In this document: piece after piece, positions 1-7,956 of the stretch
How the letters are laid out: every line of letters starts with the position of its first letter
How positions within the stretch are numbered: position 1 is the stretch's first letter
Program-made: the position numbers and the translations under genes
DNA from: Marinoscillum sp. MHG1-6
GTDB taxonomy: Bacteria > Bacteroidota > Bacteroidia > Cytophagales > Cyclobacteriaceae
Length of the DNA: 64,000 bases
Direction of reading: 5' to 3'
NCBI RefSeq assembly: GCF_024714475.1
Contig: NZ_JAMZMI010000002.1
Location: forward strand, 124,001 to 188,000
Notes under the pieces: generated by a model
What the model was told of the DNA's origin: nothing
Database searches by the model: none
The model's input: only the letters and a program-made list of their open reading frames with translations

Positions 1-2
1 AC

Positions 3-1091
3 TATGCTAACGAGGCAGCAAAATTCCTTACAAGTATTCCTGTTCAGACAGAAGCTCAAAACAGTTTCATCAGCTTCCAGCCCATGGGAGTGGTATTCGC
101 AGTAATGCCCTGGAATTTTCCATTTTGGCAGGTATTCAGGTTTGCAGCACCTGCACTGATGGCAGGAAATGGAGGAATTCTTAAGCATTCGCCAAACACC
201 ACCGGGTGCGGACTGATCATAGAAAAGCTCTTTAAGGAGGCAGGTTTTCCTGAAAATCTTTTCAGTACAATTCTATTAGATATACCTGACATCGAGTCGG
301 TGGTATCGAACCCAAAAATCGTGGCTTGTACACTGACCGGGTCAACAGAAGCGGGGAGATCGCTGGCAGGAATAAGCGCTAAGCATTTAAAGAAGAGCGT
401 CTTAGAACTGGGAGGAAGTGATCCCTATGTCATACTTGAAGATGCTGACTTAGAAGATGCTGCAAAGAAATGCTTAACAGGACGAATGATCAACTCTGGC
501 CAGAGTTGTATTGCAGCTAAAAGATTCATTGTCACCAAAAAAAATGTCTCGCACTTTACTAAGCTCTTGAAGTCCGAGATTTCATCCTACATTTCAGGGA
601 ACCCTCTCAACCCAAAAACAAAAAACGGTCCTATGGCCCGGAAGGATTTAGCAGACAAACTGGAGCTCCAACTGCAGCAATCATTGAAATTAGGAGCAGT
701 TCTTGAATATCAGGAAAAGGTTAGCACAGAAAGAGGCTACTATTTCCCTACCACATTATTGACTGGAGTAACCAAAGGTATGCCGGCTTTCGATGAAGAA
801 TTATTCGGGCCAATTGCCGTGATTATTGAAGCAGAGACCGAGGAAGAAGCTTTACAAATAGCCAATGATACCGACTATGGATTGGGAGCTGCCATCTTTA
901 GTCAGGATATTGATAGAGCCACTAAGTTAGCAGAGACCGAATTGGAAGCGGGCTGTTGTTTTATTAATGACAATGTCAAGTCCGACCCAAGACTCCCTTT
1001 TGGAGGTATAAAACAAAGCGGATATGGCCGTGAGTTGTCCTCATTTGGAATACACGAATTTGTCAATATTAAATCCATTTATCAGAATTAG
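3..1091 (+). CDS. NAD(P)-dependent succinate-semialdehyde dehydrogenase-like aldehyde dehydrogenase, 5' end missing
   Basis: This is the C-terminal three quarters of an aldehyde dehydrogenase. The frame is open back to base 3, so the true start lies before the window; the ATG at 84 is internal. Family hallmarks are the MPWNFPFW cofactor-binding segment, a GSTEAG turn, the LELGG stretch with the general-base Glu, and the catalytic Cys in NSGQSC. The PFGGIKQSGYGRE C-terminal motif is also present. The overall pattern is closest to the succinate-semialdehyde dehydrogenase branch, which oxidises succinate semialdehyde to succinate in the cytoplasm. The exact substrate cannot be fixed from sequence alone. 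A small lipoprotein gene follows after 5 bases and may be cotranscribed. Confidence 0.88.
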   Translation, partial: YANEAAKFLTSIPVQTEAQNSFISFQPMGVVFAVMPWNFPFWQVFRFAAPALMAGNGGILKHSPNTTGCGLIIEKLFKEAGFPENLFSTILLDIPDIESVVSNPKIVACTLTGSTEAGRSLAGISAKHLKKSVLELGGSDPYVILEDADLEDAAKKCLTGRMINSGQSCIAAKRFIVTKKNVSHFTKLLKSEISSYISGNPLNPKTKNGPMARKDLADKLELQLQQSLKLGAVLEYQEKVSTERGYYFPTTLLTGVTKGMPAFDEELFGPIAVIIEAETEEEALQIANDTDYGLGAAIFSQDIDRATKLAETELEAGCCFINDNVKSDPRLPFGGIKQSGYGRELSSFGIHEFVNIKSIYQN

Positions 1092-1096
1092 CACCT

Positions 1097-1489
1097 ATGA
1101 CTATTTACCGATCTTTTCAATTGATCACCCTACTATCAATTATTCTAACTGGCTGTCAGATTCAGACAAAGGAAGAAACCTTCAGTGAAAAGAAAGAACG
1201 AATATTAACGAATCTTACAACCCTTCAAAATAAGATTGACAGGTCTATAAAGGTACTAGCCGAAGAGAAAAGCAAGAAAAATGAGGAAATCGATATAGAT
1301 GAGGCCATAGAAAAACTTGAACTTCAAAAGCAAAAACTTGAGCGCTCCACTGCCAAGATCAAAAAGTCAACTGAAAATACACTTGAAGACCTTTCAACAG
1401 AAATAAACAAGTTTTTACCCGTTCTGAATAAAGAGTTAGAAAACTATAGCCGAGACCTTGCTAAATGGCTTGAGCAGCAAAGAGAATAA
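1097..1489 (+). CDS. small coiled-coil lipoprotein of unknown function
   Basis: This 130-residue protein starts with a short hydrophobic stretch ending in LTGC, a good lipobox for lipid attachment at Cys20. The rest is almost entirely charged, Lys/Glu-rich and predicted helical (EKKERILTNLTTLQNKIDR and similar heptads), so it is probably an extended coiled coil tethered to a membrane. The gene starts 5 bases after the dehydrogenase stop and ends at a bidirectional terminator. I do not recognise a family. Codon use and a strong signal peptide make it a believable gene; its function is unknown. Confidence 0.72.
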   Translation: MTIYRSFQLITLLSIILTGCQIQTKEETFSEKKERILTNLTTLQNKIDRSIKVLAEEKSKKNEEIDIDEAIEKLELQKQKLERSTAKIKKSTENTLEDLSTEINKFLPVLNKELENYSRDLAKWLEQQRE

Positions 1490-1490
1490 T

Positions 1491-1525
1491 AAAAAAGGCT
1501 TTAGCAGATGCTAAAGCCTTTTCAA
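1491..1525. terminator. bidirectional intrinsic terminator
   Basis: A 13-base perfect stem (1493-1505 with 1510-1522, loop AGAT) has A-rich sequence on the left and T-rich sequence on the right. It can therefore end both the rightward lipoprotein transcript and the leftward exbBD transcript, which converge here. Confidence 0.85.
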
Positions 1526-1544
1526 TATTATTATTTTAATAATT

Positions 1545-2006
1545 CTATTCTTCAGTTGATTTCACAGAACTGTAAAGTACCCTTCTGGCATTTGCTTCTC
1601 TGAGCTCCTGCTGAACATCAGATACAATACCAAACTTTACATCAACATCAACTTTCATTGACATTGTTATCTGATCTCTCTCAACTTCTGATAGCTTATC
1701 CTTTTCCTGATTGACAAATTGAATGATGTCCTCCGTAGTAACCATCACATCATTTGTCTGAATCCTCGGTTCAACTCCAAAAAGGCTAGTATTCTTTGGT
1801 TCACCTAAATAGATATAACTAACCAAAGATTTTTTCTCAATCTTGGTCAATTGCGTAGCCTTCGGCAACTGCTGTTTAACTAGAATATCATCTTCTCTCA
1901 TCACGGTCGTTACCATGAAGAAAAACAAAAGCATAAAAATAATATCTGGCAATGCAGCCGTAGGTATATCCTGTGATGTTCCTGAGCTTTTCTTAAACTT
2001 TGACAT
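1545..2006 (-). CDS. ExbD/TolR-type biopolymer transport protein (second copy)
   Basis: This 153-residue protein has a short basic cytoplasmic tail, one transmembrane helix (about residues 20-36), then a periplasmic domain. The helix contains LPDIIFMLLFFFMVTT, where the Asp is the proton-conducting residue typical of ExbD/TolR. It should work with the ExbB-like channel encoded upstream to couple proton motive force to the outer membrane (TonB- or Tol-like). It is the last gene of a four-gene operon, 10 bases after the first exbD. Two different ExbD paralogues in a row are common in Bacteroidota, and their division of labour is not known from the sequence. Confidence 0.9.
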   Translation of the reverse strand: MSKFKKSSGTSQDIPTAALPDIIFMLLFFFMVTTVMREDDILVKQQLPKATQLTKIEKKSLVSYIYLGEPKNTSLFGVEPRIQTNDVMVTTEDIIQFVNQEKDKLSEVERDQITMSMKVDVDVKFGIVSDVQQELREANARRVLYSSVKSTEE

Positions 2007-2016
2007 AATTATTCAA

Positions 2017-2649
2017 TTAATCAGGTTCAGCAATTGAAATCGCCTTTGGTATATTTTGCCTGCCGCGCTCGTACATGTCCTTTTGGATGTCGTCGCTGCG
2101 ATCCAAAGCCAGCCATTCGTCAACAGTAATCCCTACTCTTTCAGCATAGATTTCGTTGTAAGCTGCCGTAATAGCATTAAGAACTTCTATGTAAAGCTCA
2201 TAACTGGTACCACGTCCAGCTTTAAACGACACAACACACTCAGTAGGATCATCAGATGAATCGTCTCTCCTACCTTTAGTATTGATAAATGACTTCATTG
2301 AAGGAGGTAAACTTGAATATAATTCTATCCCCTCCTCAGTAGGTTTTCCAAAGTTCAAAATAAACTTCTTAACATCTTCTTTCAACTCTCTCATTGATGA
2401 GGTGTAGGGCTCGCCTTCCACCAAAAGATCATCATTTGAGTTAGCCAATATTTTGTAGATGTTTCTATCGTTCTTCGTTATATCGGGCGGAGGTTCGTTA
2501 GGATCCACTTTCGGAGGAAGTAGCATCATAATCCCCTTATCATTCGCAATGGTTGTAGTCACCAAAAAGAAAATGAGGAGAAGGAATGCAATATCCGCCA
2601 TGGATCCTGAGCTTACCTCAGGTATTGCCCTTTTTTTACCTCTAGGCAT
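2017..2649 (-). CDS. ExbD/TolR-type biopolymer transport protein (first copy, long form)
   Basis: This 210-residue ExbD family member begins MPRGKKR and carries one membrane helix with SMADIAFLLLIFFLVTTT, including the conserved Asp. The periplasmic part, about 165 residues, is longer than in the neighbouring copy and contains an extra Ser/Asp-rich segment (RRDDSSDD). It overlaps the upstream small membrane gene by one base, which suggests translational coupling. It probably forms a heteromeric stator with the second ExbD and the ExbB-like channel. The family call is secure; which TonB or Tol partner it serves is not shown. Confidence 0.9.
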   Translation of the reverse strand: MPRGKKRAIPEVSSGSMADIAFLLLIFFLVTTTIANDKGIMMLLPPKVDPNEPPPDITKNDRNIYKILANSNDDLLVEGEPYTSSMRELKEDVKKFILNFGKPTEEGIELYSSLPPSMKSFINTKGRRDDSSDDPTECVVSFKAGRGTSYELYIEVLNAITAAYNEIYAERVGITVDEWLALDRSDDIQKDMYERGRQNIPKAISIAEPD

Positions 2650-2954
2650 TACTTAATCATTTTTGAAATTTCCGTATAAACGATTCCGACAAGCGCCAAA
2701 ACCAAGAAAATATACATCGTAATGATGCCTGCTCCCACGAGCTTAGCGGTAGCCTCTGAAGCTACATCTGATGTCCCATCTGCGATTAGGTATCCAACTA
2801 GGAATACTACCACTACCACCGCTAATCCAATACCTGATTTTACCAGGGTTTCAGGACTTCCAAAAGACTGAGCAATTGGAATAACAACAGCAGAAATGGT
2901 GCACAGAATAATTAGTAAATAGCTCGCGTATAATCCTATATCTATGATATCCAT
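2649..2954 (-). CDS. small three-helix membrane protein of exbBD operon
   Basis: This 101-residue protein has three hydrophobic segments (about residues 8-30, 42-60 and 72-95) and ends in a short basic tail. It lies between exbB and the exbD pair, 17 bases after exbB and overlapping exbD by one base, so it is almost certainly part of the same complex or its assembly. I recognise it as a recurrent companion of this operon in Bacteroidota but know no defined function for it. Confidence 0.75.
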   Translation of the reverse strand: MDIIDIGLYASYLLIILCTISAVVIPIAQSFGSPETLVKSGIGLAVVVVVFLVGYLIADGTSDVASEATAKLVGAGIITMYIFLVLALVGIVYTEISKMIK

Positions 2955-2971
2955 TCTTCTACAGATTTAGA

Positions 2972-3799
2972 TTATTTAGAAAGATTGTGCTTCACAAGGA
3001 TATCAACTACTGAGATAGAAGCATCCTCCATGCTATTCACAAGTGAATCAATTTTAGAGATAAGGTAGTTGTAGAAAAGTTGAAGAATAACCGCAACAAT
3101 CAAACCACCTACAGTCGTCAAAAGGGCCACTTTGATACCATCGGCCACAAGTGAAGGAGAAACGTCACCCGCCGCTGCAATCGCATCGAAGGCGTCGATC
3201 ATACCAATTACCGTACCCATGAAACCAAGCATTGGAGCCAAAGAGATGAATAGGGATATCCAAACCATACCTTTTTCCAATTTACCCATTTCAACAGATC
3301 CGTATGAAATGATAGACTTCTCAACCATTTCGATTCCTTCTGACATTCTCATCATACCCTGTACAAAGATGGATGCAACCGGACCTCTTGTGTTTCTACA
3401 AACTTCTTTTGCTGCCTCGATACCACCGCTGGCAAGTGCGCTTTCAACGTTTGCTAATAATTTTTTAATGTTCGTTGTAGCAAGGTTTAGGTGAATGATC
3501 CTTTCAATGGCTACTGCCAAACCCAAAATCAAACATAGAAGTACAATTCCCATGAAGGTTGGGCCACCATCAATAAATTGTTCTTTTACTACCTGATGGA
3601 AAGACTGCTCAACTTCTGCTTCTTCCTCTACGGGTGCTGCAGGAGCAACTTCCTCAACTGCTACAGGCTCTTCAGCAACTTCTGCTTCCGTAACCACTGA
3701 TGAATCGGCAAAAGCATCTTCATCACCTTGAGCGAATGATTTCACTGAAGTAAAGGTGAAAACACCTGCTATCATCAAAAGAGTAACTAACTTTTTCAT
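2972..3799 (-). CDS. MotA/TolQ/ExbB family proton channel with signal peptide and acidic N-terminal region
   Basis: This 275-residue protein has a cleavable-looking signal peptide (residues 1-23, ending SFAQG). An Ala/Glu/Val-rich acidic linker follows (about 25-65), then the three-helix ExbB core. The core includes SLFISLAPMLGFMGTVIGMIDAF and the GLIVAVILQLFYNYL helix typical of MotA/TolQ/ExbB. It should form the proton-conducting stator with the two downstream ExbD proteins. It is the first gene of the operon, with tRNA-Ser about 80 bases upstream on the same strand. The acidic linker is usual for Bacteroidota versions and absent from E. coli ExbB. Confidence 0.9.
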   Translation of the reverse strand: MKKLVTLLMIAGVFTFTSVKSFAQGDEDAFADSSVVTEAEVAEEPVAVEEVAPAAPVEEEAEVEQSFHQVVKEQFIDGGPTFMGIVLLCLILGLAVAIERIIHLNLATTNIKKLLANVESALASGGIEAAKEVCRNTRGPVASIFVQGMMRMSEGIEMVEKSIISYGSVEMGKLEKGMVWISLFISLAPMLGFMGTVIGMIDAFDAIAAAGDVSPSLVADGIKVALLTTVGGLIVAVILQLFYNYLISKIDSLVNSMEDASISVVDILVKHNLSK

Positions 3800-3876
3800 A
3801 ATCTGTCTTTGATCGTCTATCGGTTAAGTATTGAATATAAGTTCTAAGTAAATATAAAGTAATTTCCTTTCGTCTG

Positions 3877-3965
3877 CGGAGAGAGAGGGATTCGAACCCT
3901 CGATACCCCGGTAGGAGTATACACACTTTCCAGGCGTGCGCCTTCAACCACTCGGCCACCTCTCC
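3877..3965 (-). tRNA. tRNA-Ser (anticodon GGA)
   Basis: On the minus strand the sequence folds as a class II tRNA. The acceptor arm is GGAGAGG pairing with TCTCTCC (one G-U). The anticodon loop reads CTGGAAA, giving GGA. A long variable arm follows, then a T arm GAGGG-TTCGAAT-CCCTC. The discriminator is G and the CCA end is not encoded. The long variable arm plus anticodon identify serine. Confidence 0.95.
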
Positions 3966-4045
3966 AATATACTTTCTAGGCCCACCTTTTCAGCAGGGCA
4001 ACAAATAAATGACAAAATTTAAGTTTATCCAAATTAAATATGATC

Positions 4046-5128
4046 TCAAGGCATTTTCTGTACATCCATCTCTCCAACAAGAGGCTGCGCCAATTTTTCC
4101 GCAACCTTCTTAGGACTCTTCTCCTGTCCTAACAAAAACATCAGTTTTGTTACTGCTGCTTCTGTTGTTATATCGCCCCCACTGATCACGCCAATTTCCT
4201 TCAGTTTCTTGCTTGTCTCATAGCGTCCCAGGATCACCTCCCCTCCACTGCATTGACTTACATTGAATATTACCACACCCTTTTTGATCATCTTTTCTAC
4301 CAATTCAATAAACCAGTCAAAATTCATGGTATTACCCGATCCATAGCTCTCCAGCACAACGCCCTTTAAGCCTTTTACCGAAAACATGGTCTCCAATACC
4401 GCTCGATTCATGCTTGGAAACATTTTAACAATAATCACGTTATCATCAAATTTGTTTTTGATCTCAAGGCTGGCATCCGCATCATGTGGCATCAGATAGC
4501 TCTTTCTGTATTCAATATCTATCCCGGACTCTGCCAAATAAGGATAGTTCTGTGATTGAAACGCTGCAAACGTGCTACTTCGTATTTTTTGGGATCGATT
4601 CCCCCTGAGCAGAAAATAATTAAAATAGATACAGACCTCGTTGATGACAGGTATACCATTTTCCTTCTTTGATGCTATTTCTAAAGCCGTAATTAGGTTT
4701 TCACGCGCATCTGACCTGATATATCCTATAGGAATCTGTGCCCCGGTAAGAATAACCGGTTTATTTAAGCCCTTTAGCATGTAGCTTAATGCCGAAGCCG
4801 TGTAAGCCATGGTATCTGTACCATGCAAAATGACAAAGCCATCATATTGAGCATAATTCTCATAGATGATATAAGCCATATCCTGCCAATCCAGATAGGT
4901 GATGTTTGAAGAGTCCCTCGGCTCAGGGAAAGAGATAACGGTTAATTTCAGTTCCAGTGACCTCAGTTCCGGAATGCGATCAATCACGCGGCCGAAGTTG
5001 AATGGAGCCAAAGCGCCATCCTCATCTACCACCATCCCAAAAGTCCCTCCTGTATATATGATCAACACTGACTCAACCGGATCGGATTTGACAGTGGTTC
5101 TTATGTTTACAATTTTATAATTCTTCAT
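4046..5128 (-). CDS. ansA: type I L-asparaginase
   Basis: This cytoplasmic asparaginase of 360 residues hydrolyses L-asparagine to aspartate and ammonia. The N-terminal nucleophile motif is YTGGTFGM and the second active-site motif is LHGTDTMAYTA; both catalytic threonines are present. There is no signal peptide, which fits the type I (cytoplasmic) form. A C-terminal segment (GGDITTEAAVTKL) is typical of the family. It is the last gene of the seven-gene leftward operon and its start overlaps the TatD stop by four bases. Confidence 0.93.
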   Translation of the reverse strand: MKNYKIVNIRTTVKSDPVESVLIIYTGGTFGMVVDEDGALAPFNFGRVIDRIPELRSLELKLTVISFPEPRDSSNITYLDWQDMAYIIYENYAQYDGFVILHGTDTMAYTASALSYMLKGLNKPVILTGAQIPIGYIRSDARENLITALEIASKKENGIPVINEVCIYFNYFLLRGNRSQKIRSSTFAAFQSQNYPYLAESGIDIEYRKSYLMPHDADASLEIKNKFDDNVIIVKMFPSMNRAVLETMFSVKGLKGVVLESYGSGNTMNFDWFIELVEKMIKKGVVIFNVSQCSGGEVILGRYETSKKLKEIGVISGGDITTEAAVTKLMFLLGQEKSPKKVAEKLAQPLVGEMDVQKMP

Positions 5129-5895
5129 TTAGCAAAGAGCGCTAGAGAATTTGCAGAGGTAATTTCACCAATTTCCTCAACATCCTTATTTAAAACCGCA
5201 GCTATTTTATCCGCCACATTTCTAACCCATGCAGGCTCATTTCTTTTACCTCTATTCGGAACAGGCGCCAAATATGGACAATCTGTCTCCAGTAGAATAT
5301 GACTAAGATCAATGTTCTCGATGACTGGCTCCAACCCTCCCTTTTTGAAGGTTGCCACTCCCCCAAGACCAAGCTTGAATCCAAACTCAGTCACCTGTCG
5401 TGCCTGATCCAGGTTACCTGTAAAACAGTGAAATACACCTGAAAGCCCGCGGTCAGCAAAGGGCCTAACCAGTTCAATGGTCTCATCAATGGAATCCCTA
5501 CAATGAATAGCTACAGGTAGCTGGTGCTTTAAAGCCAACTCACATTGAATATTAAAAGCCTCCTTTTGCTCTTCAAATAAGGTTTTGTCCCAATATAAAT
5601 CAGTACCTATCTCTCCAACAGCACAAAAATCACCCTTATCCAGCCATTCCTCCACTTCATACAAGTCCTTCTCAAATCTCTTTTTAACCGAACAGGGGTG
5701 CAACCCCATCATAGGCACACAGAGCTCGGGGTGTTTATCTGAAAGTTCCAGCATGGAGTCTATCGACTCATGATCCACATTTGGCATAAAAATCTTGTTA
5801 ACCCCCGCAGTTATTGCACGTGCTAATACCTCCTCGCGGTCGATGTCAAACTCTTCTGAATAAATATGGGCGTGCGAATCAACTAAATTCATCAT
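5125..5895 (-). CDS. tatD: TatD family metal-dependent DNase
   Basis: A 256-residue TIM-barrel amidohydrolase-fold nuclease of the TatD/YcfH family. Metal ligands are visible in order: DSHAHIY, GEIGTD, HCRDS, HCFTGN and LETDCPYL. It begins MMNL, so either Met could be the start. The first overlaps the deacetylase reading frame by 17 bases and the stop overlaps ansA, indicating coupled translation. Family members are 3'-5' exonucleases linked to DNA repair or quality control. Confidence 0.92.
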   Translation of the reverse strand: MMNLVDSHAHIYSEEFDIDREEVLARAITAGVNKIFMPNVDHESIDSMLELSDKHPELCVPMMGLHPCSVKKRFEKDLYEVEEWLDKGDFCAVGEIGTDLYWDKTLFEEQKEAFNIQCELALKHQLPVAIHCRDSIDETIELVRPFADRGLSGVFHCFTGNLDQARQVTEFGFKLGLGGVATFKKGGLEPVIENIDLSHILLETDCPYLAPVPNRGKRNEPAWVRNVADKIAAVLNKDVEEIGEITSANSLALFAK

Positions 5896-6520
5896 TCATC
5901 TGTTTTAAAGGCTCAAATCTGAACCCTTTTTTTGCATAAAAATCCAAAACCACCGGTAGCAGTTCCATTAAGTTTACCTGAGCTTTTTGCGTATCATGAA
6001 AAAGCATGATGTCCCCGCTCTTCGCTGATAACAATTTGCGTCTGGCCCTGTCTTGATTTAAGGCAGGATCAAAATCACCACTTAAAATACTCCACATCAC
6101 CTTTCGGTATGTCTTCAGCCCAGCTAACTGTGAGAACTTTATTCTTCCATAGGGAGGTCTGAAAAGATCGGTCGAATATCCCCTGCCTTGCAAAAGAAGT
6201 TGACATTTTTCAATATCAAGGACATACTTTTTAAGGTCGGTTTTCCAACCATTTAGATGGCTGTAAGTGTGGTTACCAATAGCATGCTCTTCGTTAACCA
6301 CCAAATCAATGAGCTCGGGGTACTTCTCTACATTTTCTCCAACCACAAAAAACGTTGCCTGGGCATCATATTCTGCCAGTTTTCTGAGTACCCATGGGGT
6401 TACCTCAGGGTCAGGACCATCATCAAAGGTCAAATAAAGAAACTTACCTTCCCTTTTCTCATTCCATTGTAATTGAGGGTAAAAGAGTTTTTGAATAAGT
6501 GTGGGGCGAAAAGTATACAA
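5879..6520 (-). CDS. polysaccharide deacetylase (NodB homology, CE4-like)
   Basis: This 213-residue protein is little more than a NodB homology domain. All five CE4 motifs are recognisable: TFDDGPDPE (catalytic base and metal Asp), GNHTYSH (metal His pair), FRPPYGR, the SGDFDP region, and LFHDT. It removes N- or O-acetyl groups from sugars such as GlcNAc. There is no clear signal peptide. The start MYTFRPTLIQKLFYPQLQW is typical of a Bacteroidota subgroup that seems cytoplasmic or membrane-associated. It follows the phosphatase by 3 bases in the same operon, next to a membrane glycosyltransferase, so an envelope-glycan role is plausible. Confidence 0.9.
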   Translation of the reverse strand: MYTFRPTLIQKLFYPQLQWNEKREGKFLYLTFDDGPDPEVTPWVLRKLAEYDAQATFFVVGENVEKYPELIDLVVNEEHAIGNHTYSHLNGWKTDLKKYVLDIEKCQLLLQGRGYSTDLFRPPYGRIKFSQLAGLKTYRKVMWSILSGDFDPALNQDRARRKLLSAKSGDIMLFHDTQKAQVNLMELLPVVLDFYAKKGFRFEPLKQMNDEFS

Positions 6521-6523
6521 TGA

Positions 6524-7711
6524 TCAATTGCTTACTGAACATGAAAGCATGGTGATATCGTCACTGTAGGATACATCCTCCCTGAACTCATCCAATTTTT
6601 TAAAAAGATCTTTATGGAACGCCTGTAGATCCTTCTCTTCAATCGTCTGAAGTGCATTTTTCACCCGATCTTCACCAAACTGTTCTCCTGTCTTATTGAA
6701 TGTCTCTGTGAGTCCATCCGTGTAGCCAAAGAAGAAGAAATTCTTAAGCCCCTCAATTTTTCTTGTTTCCACGAAAGGTAATGGATCAAACATACCTAAT
6801 ATCGTGGTTCCTTCATTCAGCTCGGTTAATTCCCCCCCTGACAAGAGGTATTGAGGATTATGACCACAATTGATGTACTCGAAAGTGCATGCTTTAAAAT
6901 CATAAATACCGAGAAAAAATGTGATGAAATTCTCCGCATTACCACTATTGTAAATGACATGGTTTAGCTCCTCAACAATTTCCTTCGGATCCAAGGTCTT
7001 TCTTACCAATGTGCGTAGCGACGCTTGAAAATTGGACATCAATAAAGCTGCAGGAACTCCCTTGCCTGAAACGTCAGCCACGCATACCAAAAACCGGTCA
7101 TTATCGATGGCCAGATAATCATAGTAGTCCCCTCCTACATCATGATGCGGCAGGTAGACAGCCTCGATGCTCAACTTCTTGGATTTCGGGAGTGATTTAG
7201 GGAACAAGAAGTTTTGAACCTTCTTCGCAATCTCTAATTCCCTTCGATATGCTTCCTGCTCAAGTTGCTGCTTGGCAAGTCGTTTATTTTCAATCGCAAC
7301 GATAATAATATTGGTCAGTGCCTGTAAAAAGGTGCTGCTACCTCCTCCTTCAACGATCTCTTCACCTCCCATGAGTACCACCGCTAACAAGCGATCTTTA
7401 TGAAAAACGGGGATTGCTTTATCGAATTCCGCTACTTTATCATCTAGGTGAGTGGTCTTCTTCAGGGATAAGAAGTAAGGATCGAGTTCCTGACCGTCCC
7501 AGTTTTTTTGGGTACCAAAGTGCACCATACACTTCCAGCCAGCGTCCCCAACAAACAGCGCCATACGTCGGACCTTTAGATCGCCAAGCAGAGTGAATTT
7601 GTAAATCTTATACAAATCCTTTTCTGACAGGTTATTATTAATAGCCTGCGTAACCTCAAGCAAAGCGTTAAGCTCCAGATCTTTTATATCGAGGGTTCCA
7701 GACATGGTCAT
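6524..7711 (-). CDS. GAF-like plus SpoIIE/PP2C-type serine phosphatase
   Basis: The first 170 or so residues of this 395-residue protein resemble a GAF-type sensory domain. A short helix follows (about 168-192, KQQLEQEAYRRELEIAKKVQ), then a SpoIIE phosphatase domain. Phosphatase motifs include VGGDYYDYL, VADVSGKG, NCGHNPQYLL, GYTDGLTE and a final SDDIT, with the metal-binding aspartates in place. Such proteins typically act in partner-switching regulation (RsbU-like), dephosphorylating an anti-sigma antagonist. No anti-sigma or STAS gene is nearby. It overlaps the small upstream gene by four bases. MSG at residue 3 is an alternative start. Confidence 0.9.
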   Translation of the reverse strand: MTMSGTLDIKDLELNALLEVTQAINNNLSEKDLYKIYKFTLLGDLKVRRMALFVGDAGWKCMVHFGTQKNWDGQELDPYFLSLKKTTHLDDKVAEFDKAIPVFHKDRLLAVVLMGGEEIVEGGGSSTFLQALTNIIIVAIENKRLAKQQLEQEAYRRELEIAKKVQNFLFPKSLPKSKKLSIEAVYLPHHDVGGDYYDYLAIDNDRFLVCVADVSGKGVPAALLMSNFQASLRTLVRKTLDPKEIVEELNHVIYNSGNAENFITFFLGIYDFKACTFEYINCGHNPQYLLSGGELTELNEGTTILGMFDPLPFVETRKIEGLKNFFFFGYTDGLTETFNKTGEQFGEDRVKNALQTIEEKDLQAFHKDLFKKLDEFREDVSYSDDITMLSCSVSN

Positions 7712-7956
7712 GAATTGTGAGCCAAAAGACCGGTTTTAGTGGCAAGAAAATATGAATGCTTCAATTGCTGATTAGTCAAATCAGAAATCTCCCACTCCTC
7801 ATCTACAGTTTTGTGGCATCTGACCCAACCTTGCGACTGGAGCTTTTTTAGTATTTCGAGCAATTGTAATTCATCGTAATCTACCTGATCCAATAATTGA
7901 TCAAAAGAGATCACGAAATAGAGCTCGTCCAACACATTAAATTCATCATCTGTCAT
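7708..7956 (-). CDS. small acidic, winged-helix-like protein
   Basis: An 82-residue acidic protein with a helix-turn-helix-like layout: FDQLLDQVDYDELQLLEILKKLQSQG followed by a possible beta-hairpin (WVRCHKTVDEEWEIS). This resembles a minimal winged helix but lacks a strongly basic recognition helix, so protein rather than DNA binding is possible. It is translationally coupled to both neighbours (one-base and four-base overlaps). Because it sits directly upstream of the phosphatase it may be that protein's partner. No family recognised. Confidence 0.7.
   Translation of the reverse strand: MTDDEFNVLDELYFVISFDQLLDQVDYDELQLLEILKKLQSQGWVRCHKTVDEEWEISDLTNQQLKHSYFLATKTGLLAHNS

Noticed and set aside
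3132..3494. Open frame of 120 codons antisense to the ExbB-like gene
   Set aside because: Lies wholly inside a well-supported gene on the other strand, has no family features and no promoter or ribosome-binding context.
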